A DNA stretch of 63,202 bases from SYIM01 sp041182885 (GTDB lineage Bacteria > Pseudomonadota > Gammaproteobacteria > Burkholderiales > Burkholderiaceae_E): the NCBI GenBank assembly GCA_049423065.1, contig JBMSQB010000011.1, forward strand, positions 1 through 63,202, read 5' to 3'. Each line of letters begins with the position of its first letter. Within the stretch, counting starts at the first letter, position 1. Positions 15,886 to 23,777 of the stretch are shown here, in pieces. The position numbers and the translations under genes are program-made. The notes under the pieces are model-generated. The model was given only the letters and a program-made list of their open reading frames with translations, had not been told where the DNA came from and ran no database searches.

Positions 15886-17316
15886 TCAGCCCGCGAGCGG
15901 GCGCATCGCCTGCCAGTCGGGAAACGCCCGGCTCGCGTAGCCCGGAGAGGCGAGCGAGTTCATCTCGATCATGCCCGCACGGATGGCAAGCCGGGTTGCG
16001 CCATGACTCTGCTCATAGAGGTCAGGATGCGCGCGCAAAAAGTTCGCCTGCTCGGCGGCGGGCAGATCGGCCATGCCGTTCACGTAGTGGTGGCCATTGC
16101 GTTCCACATGCGTGATGCCCAGCAGATTCACGAGCGCGAGGTCCTGCTGCAGTGCAAGCCCCGCCTGAATCGTGAGGTCTTCCCCGCTCATGAAATAGTG
16201 ACCCGGTTGCCCGCTCTGACTGTTCCAATGGTGGCAGCGTGCCGCGTTGATCACCGAGCGCCACAGGCCCTTGCAGGTTTTGGAGGACACCCCGGTGTAG
16301 CCCAGTTTTCGCGCGCGCACGAACGCATCGAGCGTGTCGTCGGATTCGTCGATGATCACGGGGGCGTGCTGCGCGAGCGTGGCGATGTCGCGGGTGAGCG
16401 CATTGGCGCGCTTGATCGGCTGCTCGATGAAGGCCACGCTTTCTGCCAGTCGCTTGAGCCGGGAGTCTCGTTGAATGGCCAGCCAGAGCGCGCTGATGCT
16501 CTCGACATCGTCGTACTGCTCATTGCCATCGAGCGAGGCGCGGTAGGGGTGCGGCATGCGGTCTAGCACTGCCGCAATCGCGGCCAGTCGCTCGAGGTCG
16601 GCCTGCAGATCGCCACCCACCTTGAGCTTGAACCACCGATGACCATAGCGCTGAACGACTTCCTCCAGGGTCTCGGGGAGCCCGTCTCCCACCGCGGGGA
16701 TGCCTGCGGGGCGGTCGCTTGCGGTGATGAGATCGACCAGGCCCACGGTGTGCCGTGCCGCGAGCGCTGCAACAGGCTTGAGCGCGGCGAGATAGGCCGC
16801 GATATCAAAACCTGCGAGGTCGGGCGCGAGCGCTGCGGGCTGCAGGCCGCCCAGGTTTCGCTGCATGGCTTGATAGAAGGACAGGTTTTCCGCGCGACAC
16901 AGCGCATCAAGCGCCGCCCGATCGAGGAGCGCCGGCCCGAAATTGGCGGTGAGCGTGTTCAGTCCAACGGCGCTTGCCCGGGCGATGTGATCGAGGTGAT
17001 GGGTTGCGAAATGCCCCCAGGCGGTGTGGCGTCCGCCGCTCTGATACGCCCTGGCGGCGAGCTGGATGGCGGTACGGAGCTGGTTGAAATTGTCCTCGTT
17101 ACTGAGCGCCGGGTTCTTGTCGAACCACTTCGGCGCGAGCAGTTCGGCCGACGCCCCTTCCGACTCGCGACCGTCCGCAAGCCGGATCCTCACGCGTGCG
17201 AAGGCCTGAGGCGCCGCCGTGAGCGTGACGATGCCAAAACGAAACGGCATCCTCAGCTGGACGTCGCGTTCGAAGAGGGCGATATCGATGATTTCGAAAG
17301 CAGGGGAGGTAGTCAT
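15886..17316 (-). CDS. Enolase-superfamily protein, MLE-like subgroup, unusually long
   Basis: This 476-residue protein carries the enolase-superfamily catalytic set: KLKVGG with Lys230 and Lys232, metal ligands Asp263 (SLDGNEQY), Glu298 (FIEQPI) and Asp323/Glu324 (IIDESDD), then Lys346 in VSSKTCKG. Lysines on both sides of the active site are typical of the muconate-lactonising/OSBS/dipeptide-epimerase subgroup rather than mandelate racemase (His-Asp) types. It is about 100 residues longer than usual; extra sequence lies between residues 60 and 200. The ATG at 17316 was chosen because the frame upstream shows no family similarity, but no clear ribosome site is visible. It is convergent with the tct/isomerase operon and probably acts on a related acid (inference). 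Confidence 0.85.
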   Translation of the reverse strand: MTTSPAFEIIDIALFERDVQLRMPFRFGIVTLTAAPQAFARVRIRLADGRESEGASAELLAPKWFDKNPALSNEDNFNQLRTAIQLAARAYQSGGRHTAWGHFATHHLDHIARASAVGLNTLTANFGPALLDRAALDALCRAENLSFYQAMQRNLGGLQPAALAPDLAGFDIAAYLAALKPVAALAARHTVGLVDLITASDRPAGIPAVGDGLPETLEEVVQRYGHRWFKLKVGGDLQADLERLAAIAAVLDRMPHPYRASLDGNEQYDDVESISALWLAIQRDSRLKRLAESVAFIEQPIKRANALTRDIATLAQHAPVIIDESDDTLDAFVRARKLGYTGVSSKTCKGLWRSVINAARCHHWNSQSGQPGHYFMSGEDLTIQAGLALQQDLALVNLLGITHVERNGHHYVNGMADLPAAEQANFLRAHPDLYEQSHGATRLAIRAGMIEMNSLASPGYASRAFPDWQAMRPLAG

Positions 17317-17386
17317 GGCGGGCATCGTAGCTGTGGGTGCCACAGACGCGCAAGCCGGGAGCGCTGGGGGACTGACGTTGCAGCGC

Positions 17387-17536
17387 TCAGGCAGCAAGCC
17401 CATTCAGGAAATCGGCAGCGACTGCGATCAGCTGATGGCTGAGCGTGGTTTTCCCAACCTGGCGCGGCCCAGTCAGGAACACCGTTTTCCGGGCCAGATC
17501 CGCCCGCACGCGGTCATCAAGATATAAAAGTCGGAT
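17387..17536 (-). pseudogene. Remnant of an AAA-family ATPase gene (N-terminal Walker-A fragment)
   Basis: A 49-codon frame on the minus strand reads DLARKTVFLTGPRQVGKTTL and then a TGA. The P-loop GPRQVGKTT with the preceding short helix and the YLDDRVRADL lead is the typical opening of the AAA_14/DUF4143 ATPases, which are normally about 400 residues. The frame has no ATG/GTG/TTG at the expected start (a TAG precedes it) and nothing of the family follows the stop, so it is a decayed or truncated copy. It fills half of the 307-base gap 17317-17623; the rest holds only a possible promoter for the next gene. Confidence 0.65.
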
Positions 17537-17588
17537 CTATGGGTGAGCGTCTACCGCCTGCCAGCTCAGATCGGGAGGGGGCCGGTGC

Positions 17589-17594
17589 TATGAT
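17589..17594 (+). promoter_or_regulatory. Possible -10 box for the malonic semialdehyde reductase gene
   Basis: TATGAT lies 30 bases upstream of the ATG in otherwise very GC-rich DNA and matches five of six sigma-70 -10 positions. No convincing -35 hexamer lies 16-18 bases further upstream. Confidence 0.3.
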
Positions 17595-17623
17595 CCAGCC
17601 GCCGAATTTTCGAGGAGACTCCC

Positions 17624-18214
17624 ATGCTGGATGCCCAGGCGCTTGACACCCTTTTTCGCAATGCACGTTCGCAGAACGGCTGGCTGGCGGAGCCGGTGAG
17701 CGATGAGCAACTGCGCGCGCTCTACGACATTGTTCAGTGGGCGCCCACCACGATGAACACCCAGCCCATGCGGGTCGTGTTCGTTCGCACGCCGGCGGGC
17801 AAGGAGCGGCTGCGCCCGGCGCTCAGTCCGGGCAATCTCGACAAGACGATGGCTGCGCCCTGCACGGCGATTCTCGCGTGGGACACCCGCTTCTACGAAC
17901 ATCTGCCCCGCACCTTTCCGCATCGCCCCGAGGCAAAAGACCTGTTCGGCGCACCGGGCAAGGAACAGTTTGCACACACCAGCGGCTTCCGCAATGCATC
18001 GATGCAGGGCGGCTACTTCATTCTTGCCGCGCGTGCGCTGGGGCTCGACTGCGGACCCATGTCCGGGTTCGATACCGCCAAGGTCGACGCCGAGTTTTTT
18101 CCCGATGGCCGATTCAAGAGCAATTTTCTCTGCAATATCGGTCGGGGTGATCCCTCAAAGGTGATGCAGCGTCTGCCGCGCCTGTCGTTTGACGAGGCGT
18201 GCACGCTTGCCTGA
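17624..18214 (+). CDS. rutE: Malonic semialdehyde reductase (RutE/HadB family nitroreductase-fold flavoprotein)
   Basis: This 196-residue protein aligns along its whole length with E. coli RutE as remembered: LFRNARSQNGWLAEPVSDEQLR, WAPTTMNTQPMRVVFVRT, KERLRPALSPGNLDKT, LGLDCGPMSGFD and LPRLSFDEAC are shared blocks. RutE reduces malonic semialdehyde to 3-hydroxypropionate with NAD(P)H and FMN. The rest of the pyrimidine-degrading rut operon is absent, so the semialdehyde here may come from another source, for example beta-alanine transamination. AGGAGA lies just before the ATG. The gene is monocistronic and convergent with a Bug gene across a hairpin. Confidence 0.88.
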   Translation: MLDAQALDTLFRNARSQNGWLAEPVSDEQLRALYDIVQWAPTTMNTQPMRVVFVRTPAGKERLRPALSPGNLDKTMAAPCTAILAWDTRFYEHLPRTFPHRPEAKDLFGAPGKEQFAHTSGFRNASMQGGYFILAARALGLDCGPMSGFDTAKVDAEFFPDGRFKSNFLCNIGRGDPSKVMQRLPRLSFDEACTLA

Positions 18215-18227
18215 CCGCGCGGGGCGG

Positions 18228-18246
18228 GGCCGCTCGCGGAGCGGCC
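18228..18246. terminator. Hairpin between convergent genes
   Basis: GGCCGCT and AGCGGCC form a perfect 7-bp stem with the loop CGCGG, midway between the reductase stop (18214) and the convergent Bug stop (18265). It could serve both directions; no U-tract is present on either side. Confidence 0.5.
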
Positions 18247-18264
18247 ACCGGGAAAGCGTCTGGT

Positions 18265-19254
18265 TCAGTCGGCCTTGAATCCGGTGGCCTTCACAACGGG
18301 TGCCCACCGCGCCGTGTAATTGCGCAGGATGGTGCGCAAATCGTCAGGAGTGCTGGCAGCGACCTCCATGCCGAACACGTCGAGTGACTCTTTGACCTGA
18401 GGGTGCGCGAGTGCCTGACCGATCGCTGCACTTGCGGCCTGCACCTGGGCCGGCGAGCACTTGATGGGCAGATAGAACCCGAAATAGTCCTGGAACTGCA
18501 GATCCTTGAAGCCCTGCTCGGCAAAGGTCGCGATCTGCGGTGTGAAACGGCTGCGCGCCGCACCGCTGGTGGCAAGCACACGGATCTTGCCCTCCGGGAT
18601 GTGGCGGATGAATTCGCCGATCGGACTGACCATGGCCGGCAACTGCCCGCCCAGCAGTTCAGGAATGGCTGCGACCGTGCCCCGGTAGCCAACCTGCTGC
18701 ATGGGCACATTGGATAGTCGCGCGAGCTCGACGGCTGCGAAATGCATGGGCGAACCCAGTGCCGGCAAACCGACGTTGGCGCGCGACGGGTTGGCTCGTG
18801 CCCACTGAATGAAATCTGCAAGCGTTTTCACCTCGGCCGGTACGCCGGTGCCCACCGCGAGCGCAATATCAAACTTCACGCCCAGACTGACCGGCGCGAA
18901 GTCGTTGTCGACGTTGTAGGGCAGGGTGTTGTAGGTGAGCGGATAGAGTCCCACTACGGCAAGGGGTGTCATGAGAATCGCCGAGCCATCGGCCGGTGCG
19001 GTCTTCACCGTGGTGGCAGCAAGCTGTCCGCCTGCGCCGGTGCGGTTTTCAACGATCACGTTCTTTGCATAGCCTGGGACCAGACGATCAGCGACCCGTC
19101 GCGACAGCACATCGGGCGTTGACCCTGGCGGAAAGCCAGTGATGATCCTTGCGGTATCGATCGCTTGTGCTTGGGCTGTTCGAAGGGGAAGCAGCGCGGA
19201 CGTTGCAAGGCCCAGCGCGGACAGGCATAGATGGCGACGCTGATGATGAGTCAT
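18265..19254 (-). CDS. Bug/TctC-family substrate-binding protein
   Basis: This 329-residue protein has a Tat-like or Sec signal (HHQRRHLCLSALGLATSALL, cleavage near AQAQ). The loop-1 motif is unusual: IITGFPPGSTPDVLSRRVA, where most Bug proteins have VPFxPGGxxD; loop 2 reads VIVENRTGAGGQLAATT. This GFPPGS variant occurs in a recognisable Bug subgroup and suggests a ligand other than a simple dicarboxylate. GGAGACAACC precedes the ATG. No transporter membrane gene is nearby; the next gene on this strand upstream is the unknown exported protein at 19389. Confidence 0.9.
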   Translation of the reverse strand: MTHHQRRHLCLSALGLATSALLPLRTAQAQAIDTARIITGFPPGSTPDVLSRRVADRLVPGYAKNVIVENRTGAGGQLAATTVKTAPADGSAILMTPLAVVGLYPLTYNTLPYNVDNDFAPVSLGVKFDIALAVGTGVPAEVKTLADFIQWARANPSRANVGLPALGSPMHFAAVELARLSNVPMQQVGYRGTVAAIPELLGGQLPAMVSPIGEFIRHIPEGKIRVLATSGAARSRFTPQIATFAEQGFKDLQFQDYFGFYLPIKCSPAQVQAASAAIGQALAHPQVKESLDVFGMEVAASTPDDLRTILRNYTARWAPVVKATGFKAD

Positions 19255-19388
19255 GGTTGTCTCCGGTTTTGTTGTGTGGCCACCTCCGATTGGCCGGAAC
19301 GGCCATCGGGGCATCTCTTTGGAAATGTTAAACGCAAGCGTCTCTACCCGCCAGTCGGCAAGCGGGTGTCTGGGTGTCTGGCAGGTGA

Positions 19389-20591
19389 TCAGGGCCAGCC
19401 GTCGTCAGGCTGTGCTGGCGCGGTTGTCGATTCGCGCGCCTCGCGCGTGGCCACCATCATCAGGGTGCCCGAAGGCTTGCGGTAGCCCAGAACGAAAGGC
19501 GGGCTTGCGATGCGTGGCTGATGCTCGGTAAAGCTTCGAAGCCGCTTCATCGACTCGGCGCCCCGCCACAGTTCGTGGGGTTCGGTGAAACGCCCGTGGA
19601 CTGCGACGCTGCCAAACGCGGCGAGTGCCTGCACATCCAGACCGGTTTCGTCCTGAACGATGCCGCGCGAGCGCGTGGTGATGATCCGGACCAGATTGGA
19701 AAAATGCGCAGCCTGTGGCAGGTGCGAGGCCGACTTGATCAGCACGGCGCCGGTCGCGACGCTCGAGAGCCAGTCGATTTCCGCGCTCTGGGCGCGCAGG
19801 CCGGCGTTCGACAGGTCGAGGCTCAGATAATCGATGGTCCGCCGCTTGCCGTGCTCATCAAACATTTCGAATCGCACGCCCGCTGGGCGTGACGTACCGG
19901 GCTGGCCGGCCGAGGGTGCTGTCCTGTCTTCAACCGGAGGCGGTGCAGAGCGAAAAACACCATCATCATCGGCGAGGACCTGTTGGTCGCGTGAGACCTG
20001 CAAGCGTCCCTCGTCATCAATCCGGATCGGCATGATCGCAACGGGCAGCATTCCAGCGGCTTCAATGCTCATCAGAAGCAGCGACATGAGTCGCGGTGCC
20101 GGACCGTGCTTGCCCTGCAGGTCGTGGGTCCGATAAAAGCCGGTGATGTAGAAAAAATGCTGGATCGCACATTCAGCGATTTCGGTGCTAGCGGGAACCG
20201 GTTGCAGCTGGGCGAGCGATGCCTCCTGGCGAGAGAGAAGCACCATTCGTCTTGCCTCGCCGAACAGCGCGATCAAGGTGGCGGCATCGGGGCCGGAGAA
20301 TGGATAGAGCACTGTCTCTGCAGTGAGTTGGCGCAGTTCGCGCTGTGCCCACTGGCGGATCGGGAGCAGCACCTGTTCCCGATACCGCCCCAGGGCAGGC
20401 TTCAAGCCAGGGCAGATCGCCTGCGGCGCGATCGTGGTCCGGCCAGGCAGATCCTGGGGGCCGGGCGCGCGCAGGCTCACGCGATGGAGTGCTGCCGGGT
20501 TCGTATCGCCCGCCTGCGCGGGCGCGGTAGCTGGCAGGCCGATCGCCAGTGCAACCGCCAGGGCAGCCCCCACTCGGCTCACCATTCCCAT
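19389..20591 (-). CDS. Exported protein of unknown function
   Basis: I do not recognise this 400-residue protein. It begins with a clear Sec signal (VGAALAVALAIGLPATAPAQA, cleavage near residue 27). Visible landmarks are a Tyr/Phe-rich HFFYITGFYRTHDL block near residue 155, a Leu/Met-rich segment RLMSLLLMSIEAAGML that could be an amphipathic helix, a low-complexity Pro/Ser linker around residue 235, a strand-like stretch FEMFDEHGKRRTIDYLSLDLS, and a C-terminal FVLGYRKPSGTLMMVATR. No lipobox or catalytic motif is evident. ATG 20591 is preferred because it puts the signal peptide at the N-terminus; ribosome sites are weak. It follows the hydroxyacid dehydrogenase gene by 86 bases on the same strand. 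Confidence 0.7.
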   Translation of the reverse strand: MGMVSRVGAALAVALAIGLPATAPAQAGDTNPAALHRVSLRAPGPQDLPGRTTIAPQAICPGLKPALGRYREQVLLPIRQWAQRELRQLTAETVLYPFSGPDAATLIALFGEARRMVLLSRQEASLAQLQPVPASTEIAECAIQHFFYITGFYRTHDLQGKHGPAPRLMSLLLMSIEAAGMLPVAIMPIRIDDEGRLQVSRDQQVLADDDGVFRSAPPPVEDRTAPSAGQPGTSRPAGVRFEMFDEHGKRRTIDYLSLDLSNAGLRAQSAEIDWLSSVATGAVLIKSASHLPQAAHFSNLVRIITTRSRGIVQDETGLDVQALAAFGSVAVHGRFTEPHELWRGAESMKRLRSFTEHQPRIASPPFVLGYRKPSGTLMMVATREARESTTAPAQPDDGWP

Positions 20592-20677
20592 CGCCGCGGA
20601 AGCAATCCGGGCCGAACAGGTCCACGTCATGGGCAGCAGTAAAGGCACGGCCGATCAGCAGGACACATACGGCCACT

Positions 20678-21772
20678 TCATCGTGGCGGCGCCGACAGGT
20701 CGTCGTTCAGCATGGGGAAGGCTCCCCAGGTGTGGGTGGGCAGCATGGATTGGCTGATGGCGAGGTGGCTGCGACCCAGATCAGCCCGGCTGGCAGCACC
20801 CGAGAGCGCCATCGCAATGCGGATCTCGGACTCCAGCAGTTCCAGCAGGCGCAGCAATGTTGGCTTGCCTCCAGCTGCCAGGGCGACGCACTGCATTCGT
20901 CCGATTCCCACCAGGTCGGCGCCCGCGCAAAGGGCCTTCACCACATCGGTGCCGCGACAGAACCCGCCGTCAACGATGGTTCGCGCACGACCGCCGACCG
21001 CATCGACCACCTCCGGAAGTACCTCCATCGCTCCCTGTCCGTGATCGAGTTGCCGGCCACCGTGGTTGGACACGTAGACCGCGTCCACACCATGCTCGAC
21101 TGCGAGCCTGGCGTCGTCGGCAGTTGCGATGCCCTTGAGGATCAGCGGTACACGGATCCGCGAGCGAACGCGGCCGATATCCTTCCAGGTGAGCTTCGCC
21201 TGCCAGTGCCGGCCTGGCACATTGGCGCGCCGTATATTGCGCTGGGCAAGATCGCGTTCGCGCCGGCTGTAGACCGCCGTATCCACCGTGAGACAGACCT
21301 GTTCGAAGCCCAGATCGATCACCCGGTCAAGCGTGTCGTCGACCCATTGCGGGTCGCCATGCACATAGAGTTGAAAGAGCTTCAGCGCCTTCGGGGCGGC
21401 GCTGGCGACCTCGCTCACATCGCAGGCGCAGACGGAACTCAGCATGTGCGGAACGCCGAATTCGCCCGCGGCCTGGGTCACTGGAATCGGCCCGCTTTCC
21501 CAGAAATGTTCGAGGCCGCCCACGGGCGCGAACAGGATCGGCATGCGAAGCCGCCGCCCGAACCAGTCGATGCCCGCGTCGGTATCGCCAACATCGCGGA
21601 GCACGCGCGGGCGCAGCGCCAGCCGGTCGATCGACCAGCGATTGCGCCGCATCGTGGTTTCGGTCTCCGCGCCGCCCACAATGTAGTGCCAGGCGTGGTT
21701 GCCGAGATTGAGCCGGGCCTGCTGGATGATCTCGTGCAGGGTGAGGTAATCGTTTGCTGGGAGCTGCGCCAT
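20678..21772 (-). CDS. FMN-dependent alpha-hydroxy-acid dehydrogenase/oxidase
   Basis: This 364-residue enzyme belongs to the lactate/glycolate/mandelate oxidiser family. It shows YIVGGAETETTMRRN near the N-terminus, PILFAPVGGLEHF (FMN-binding strand 1), FQLYVHGD, LILKGIATADDA with the FMN-contacting Lys, and the active-site SNHGGRQLD containing the proton-abstracting His. IVDGGFCRGTDVVKAL and GIGRM bind the FMN phosphate. It oxidises an L-2-hydroxyacid to the 2-oxoacid; the electron acceptor and side chain are not readable. It is divergent from the Bug-LigI-HpaI operon with a 112-base shared promoter region. Confidence 0.9.
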   Translation of the reverse strand: MAQLPANDYLTLHEIIQQARLNLGNHAWHYIVGGAETETTMRRNRWSIDRLALRPRVLRDVGDTDAGIDWFGRRLRMPILFAPVGGLEHFWESGPIPVTQAAGEFGVPHMLSSVCACDVSEVASAAPKALKLFQLYVHGDPQWVDDTLDRVIDLGFEQVCLTVDTAVYSRRERDLAQRNIRRANVPGRHWQAKLTWKDIGRVRSRIRVPLILKGIATADDARLAVEHGVDAVYVSNHGGRQLDHGQGAMEVLPEVVDAVGGRARTIVDGGFCRGTDVVKALCAGADLVGIGRMQCVALAAGGKPTLLRLLELLESEIRIAMALSGAASRADLGRSHLAISQSMLPTHTWGAFPMLNDDLSAPPR

Positions 21773-21884
21773 GGAGGATCTCTGGATTCAAGGATTCCTT
21801 GCCGGACCATGCCGGGCAATCGGCCCGGTTTCGTTGTAGATTGACCGTCCGGTTCTCAAGTACCCCGTCTGAAAGGAATTCTGG

Positions 21885-22862
21885 ATGCGCTCACGCTTAT
21901 GCCTGCTGCTATCGGCTCTGGTGGTCTCGAGTTCGCTCGGCACATCGCTTGCCCACGCTCAGCCGTTCCCGGCCAAGCCGATCCGAATCATCGTCCCGTT
22001 TGCCCCGGGCGGCAACGTCGACGTGACCGCGCGGGTGGTGAGCACGGCCATGAGCAAGGTGCTCAACCAGAGCGTGGTGGTCGAAAACCGCACGGGTGCG
22101 GGGGGCAAGATCGGTGCGGAAATCGCCATGAAGTCGCCCGCTGACGGCTACACGCTGATGATGGGGTCGAACAGTTCCCTGAGCGTTGCGCCCAGCCTGT
22201 ACCGCGACTGGCCCTACGATCCGGCCACGGGTGTTGCGCCGGTAAGCTATCTTGCCGCGGTGCCGTTTGTGCTCATCGCCCATCCCGGACTGGGAGCGGG
22301 CGATATCGCAGCCTTCATCGAGCTGGCGCGTCGCAAGGCGGGCGGCGTCAGCATGGCTTCGGCTGGCAACGGCACATCCAACCATCTGGTGGGGGAACTG
22401 TTCCAGGCGCTGACCGGTACGCAATTTCTCCACGTGCCCTACAAGGGGGCGGGGCCTGCGCTGCAGGATGTGGTGGCCGGGCGGGTCGATGTGCTGTTCG
22501 ATCAGGTGACCTCGTCGTCTGCCTTCATCGAGCAGGGCAGGGTGAAGGCGCTTGCGGTGTCGTCGGCTGATCGCTGGAAATCGCTGCCCGCGGTTCCCAC
22601 CTTTCGCGAAGCGGGGCTCGCCGATTTCGTGATCACCAATTTTACGGGTCTGGTCGCGCCAGCCGGAACGCCTGCGGAAGTCATCAATACGCTTCAACGC
22701 GCCGCGGTCCAGGCGCTGCAGGACGAGTCTGTGAAGAAAAGTTTTGCCACGATGGGTGTCGAGGCGGTAGGCAGCACGCCGGAGGCATTTGCCCAACTCA
22801 TTCGCGAAGATCTGGGACGCTGGGGCCGGGTGGTGCGCGAGAAAGGCATTCGCCTCGAATGA
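21885..22862 (+). CDS. Bug/TctC-family substrate-binding protein
   Basis: This 325-residue protein has a Sec signal (LCLLLSALVVSSSLGTSLAHAQ) and canonical ligand loops IRIIVPFAPGGNVDVTAR, VVVENRTGAGGKIGAE and ADGYTLMMGSN. It heads a three-gene operon: the stop overlaps the start of a LigI-like hydrolase, which is followed after four bases by an HpaI-type aldolase. The tight coupling argues that it delivers the substrate for those enzymes, plausibly a cyclic or di/tricarboxylic acid. AAAGGAATT precedes the ATG. Confidence 0.92.
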   Translation: MRSRLCLLLSALVVSSSLGTSLAHAQPFPAKPIRIIVPFAPGGNVDVTARVVSTAMSKVLNQSVVVENRTGAGGKIGAEIAMKSPADGYTLMMGSNSSLSVAPSLYRDWPYDPATGVAPVSYLAAVPFVLIAHPGLGAGDIAAFIELARRKAGGVSMASAGNGTSNHLVGELFQALTGTQFLHVPYKGAGPALQDVVAGRVDVLFDQVTSSSAFIEQGRVKALAVSSADRWKSLPAVPTFREAGLADFVITNFTGLVAPAGTPAEVINTLQRAAVQALQDESVKKSFATMGVEAVGSTPEAFAQLIREDLGRWGRVVREKGIRLE

Positions 22863-23773
22863 GCGGCCCCGCCATGACGCCAGCTAAAGCGGGTGCGGCT
22901 GTGTCCTATGCCGAGTGTGTCCCCCATGACCCCGCACCGCGGGCCGCGCGCCTGCGGCTGCCCGCGCATGCCTGTGACGTGCATGCGCATGTCTGCGGGC
23001 CGCGTGACCGTTTCCCGCTGGTTGCCAACCGGCTCTACAACCCGCCGGAGGCGTCGGTCGCCGAGTATCTTCACATGCTCGATACGCTCGGTATCGAGCG
23101 CGGGGTGCTGGTGCAGCCCAGCGTCTATGGCACCGACAACAGCGCGATGCTGGAGGCGCTGAGCGAGAGCCCCGACCGGCTCCGTGCGGTTGCCGTGCTG
23201 CCCTTTGATGTCTCGCCGGCCGAGGTCGGGCGTCTGCACGCGCTTGGCGTGCGGGGCGTGCGCTGCAATATCGTCGATCTCAAGGAAGGCCGCGGCCAGT
23301 TGCCGCTTGCAGGGCTGCGTGCACTTGCCAATACGATCGCGCCGTTTGGCTGGCACATCGAGTTCCTGATGCATGTGAACGAGTTTCCCGATCTTGACCG
23401 CCAGCTGCGCGAGCTCCCTGTTCCGCTGGTGTTCGGTCATCTCGGATATGTGCCCTCGCAGCAGGGCATCACCGACGGATTCGAGGCCCTGCTGCGACTC
23501 GCGCGAGCGGGGCGCGCCTGGATAAAGCTCACCGCGCCCTACCGGCTCACTGCCGAGCCCTTTCCCTATCCGTCCACGCAGGCGGCCGCCGAGCGCCTCC
23601 TCGATGAAGTGCCTGAGCGCCTGCTCTGGGGAAGCGACTGGCCGCATGTTTTCATCCGCAGCGCGATGCCCAATGACGGCGATCTCTTCAACCTGTTTGT
23701 CGACTGGCTGGGTGATCGGGCGCTGCTTCAGCAGATTCTGGTCGACCACCCCGCCCAGCTCTACGGATTCTGA
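22859..23773 (+). CDS. Amidohydrolase-family protein, 2-pyrone-4,6-dicarboxylate lactonase (LigI)-like
   Basis: This 304-residue TIM-barrel hydrolase shows the metal-site CDVHAHVCGP (His-x-His after strand 1), GVLVQPSVYGTDNSAML (a hallmark of LigI-like proteins), GVRCNIVDLKEG, the strand-6 GHLGYV His and the strand-8 WGSDWPH Asp, ending HPAQLYGF. LigI-type enzymes open the pyrone lactone of 2-pyrone-4,6-dicarboxylate in lignin-aromatic meta-cleavage; relatives hydrolyse other lactones. The start overlaps the Bug stop (ATGA). The downstream aldolase makes a lactone-opening then C-C-cleavage sequence plausible. Confidence 0.85.
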   Translation: MSGPAMTPAKAGAAVSYAECVPHDPAPRAARLRLPAHACDVHAHVCGPRDRFPLVANRLYNPPEASVAEYLHMLDTLGIERGVLVQPSVYGTDNSAMLEALSESPDRLRAVAVLPFDVSPAEVGRLHALGVRGVRCNIVDLKEGRGQLPLAGLRALANTIAPFGWHIEFLMHVNEFPDLDRQLRELPVPLVFGHLGYVPSQQGITDGFEALLRLARAGRAWIKLTAPYRLTAEPFPYPSTQAAAERLLDEVPERLLWGSDWPHVFIRSAMPNDGDLFNLFVDWLGDRALLQQILVDHPAQLYGF

Positions 23774-23777
23774 GTCC

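Noticed and set aside
15889..15902. GCCCGC/GCGGGC hairpin as terminator
   Set aside because: It lies within the last codons of the enolase-superfamily gene, with a two-base loop and no U-tract; too weak to call.
20549..21844. 431-codon plus-strand open frame opposite the FMN hydroxyacid dehydrogenase
   Set aside because: The minus strand encodes a complete enzyme with SNHGGRQLD; the plus frame has no motifs.
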